Part shown: positions 63,599 to 64,000 of the stretch, piece after piece
Numbering within the stretch: the first letter of the stretch is position 1
Layout: each line of letters opens with the position of its first letter
NCBI GenBank assembly: GCA_965220045.1
Contig: OZ244803.1
Span: forward strand, 1,550,001-1,614,000
Length of the DNA stretch: 64,000 bases
Reading direction: 5' to 3'
DNA from: VXOZ01 sp965220045
GTDB lineage: Bacteria > Chloroflexota > UBA11872 > VXOZ01
The notes under the pieces: generated by a model
Database searches by the model: none
What the model was told of the DNA's origin: nothing
The model's input: only the letters and a program-made list of their open reading frames with translations
Program-made: the position numbers and the translations under genes

Positions 63599-64000
63599 AT
63601 GCCCTTCAACTATGAATACACGCGCCACATACGCGCAGGCTTCATTGGCTGCGGCAAGCACGCCTACCAGAGTATCCTGCCCAGTTTTCAATTCGCCCCG
63701 GTAGAGTTGGTCGCCGTCTGCGACCTTATAGCAGAACGCGCCCGGTTTTGCGCGCGGCAGTTCGGTGCCCTGCGGTCGTACACCGACTATGCCGAAATGC
63801 TGGCCCAGGAAGAGCTGGACGCGGTCTTCGTGGTGCTCAATCACGATGCGCGGGGACGCCCCCAGTACGCGCCGGTGGCAATCGACGTCCTGCGCGCGGG
63901 CGTTCACGTCTGGATTGAGAAACCGCCGGCTTCTACCCTGGCAGAGATCGAGGACATGCAAGCGGCACGGGACGAGGCGCAACGCTTCGTCCAGGTGGGC
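63599..64000 (+). CDS. Gfo/Idh/MocA-family oxidoreductase, 3' end outside window
   Basis: The frame is open from ATG 63599 to the last base and gives 134 residues. HIRAGFIGCGKHAYQSILP is the Rossmann motif, VCDLIAERAR the acidic second strand, and VWIEKPPAS the EKP family signature. Only the nucleotide-binding domain is visible. AGGA lies 10 bases upstream of the ATG. It is the fourth gene of this family in the window. Confidence 0.88.
   Translation, partial: MPFNYEYTRHIRAGFIGCGKHAYQSILPSFQFAPVELVAVCDLIAERARFCARQFGALRSYTDYAEMLAQEELDAVFVVLNHDARGRPQYAPVAIDVLRAGVHVWIEKPPASTLAEIEDMQAARDEAQRFVQVG

Overview
The window is 64 kb of fairly GC-rich bacterial chromosome with dense genes on both strands and short operons. 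There is no rRNA, tRNA, CRISPR array, phage or recognisable transposase. Gene content suggests a Chloroflexota member, possibly a marine or host-associated lineage. Pointers are an Obg/propeller neighbourhood, many Gfo/Idh/MocA oxidoreductases and TIM-barrel sugar isomerases, a bacterial HerA-NurA-Mre11-Rad50 set, and short palindromic repeats of a kind common in environmental Chloroflexota assemblies. The taxonomic placement is inference of low to moderate confidence.

Layout. 0-4.5 kb: end of a propeller protein, the GTPase Obg, a single-domain response regulator, a PfkB sugar kinase and a 3-methyladenine DNA glycosylase. 4.6-9.5 kb: carbohydrate or sugar-acid catabolism (Gfo/Idh plus coupled TIM-barrel isomerase, Ldh2-type dehydrogenase, SDR, second isomerase). 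9.5-16.5 kb: an ECF sigma factor fused to a membrane anchor and propeller, two MFS transporters, a Nif3-like protein and a GT9 glycosyltransferase. 16.8-23.4 kb: a formate dehydrogenase island (mobA, catalytic subunit, NuoE-NuoF fusion, NuoG-like iron-sulfur subunit, fdhD). The catalytic gene reads through an in-frame TGA followed by a SECIS-like hairpin, so it very probably encodes selenocysteine. Its N-terminal Fe4S4 domain is missing and sits instead at the C-terminus of the last gene of the operon.

23.5-43 kb: accessory metabolism (phosphoesterase-propeller fusion, SDR, TlpA-like thioredoxin, Gfo/Idh enzymes, MscS channel, orphan solute-binding lipoprotein, two-domain esterase, M20 peptidase, class III aminotransferase, TPP enzyme). 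Between 33.6 and 40.4 kb about six one-base frameshifts break four genes, which is either local decay or local assembly error. 43-49.4 kb: one leftward run, probably an operon from a promoter near 49.39 kb: two MetE-like half proteins, acylphosphatase, a FecR-like membrane protein, a holo-ACP synthase with an extra N-terminal domain, and the NAD(P)HX repair enzyme.

49.7-53.6 kb: an enolase-superfamily dehydratase, a HepT-MntA toxin-antitoxin pair and a metal amidohydrolase. 53.6-63.5 kb: a DNA-end-processing cluster (Mre11/SbcD, Rad50/SbcC, NurA, a small HAS-barrel-like protein, HerA) with an HpcH/HpaI aldolase and repeats inserted between members. The herA reading frame itself carries an in-frame palindromic repeat. 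The window ends inside a fourth Gfo/Idh gene.
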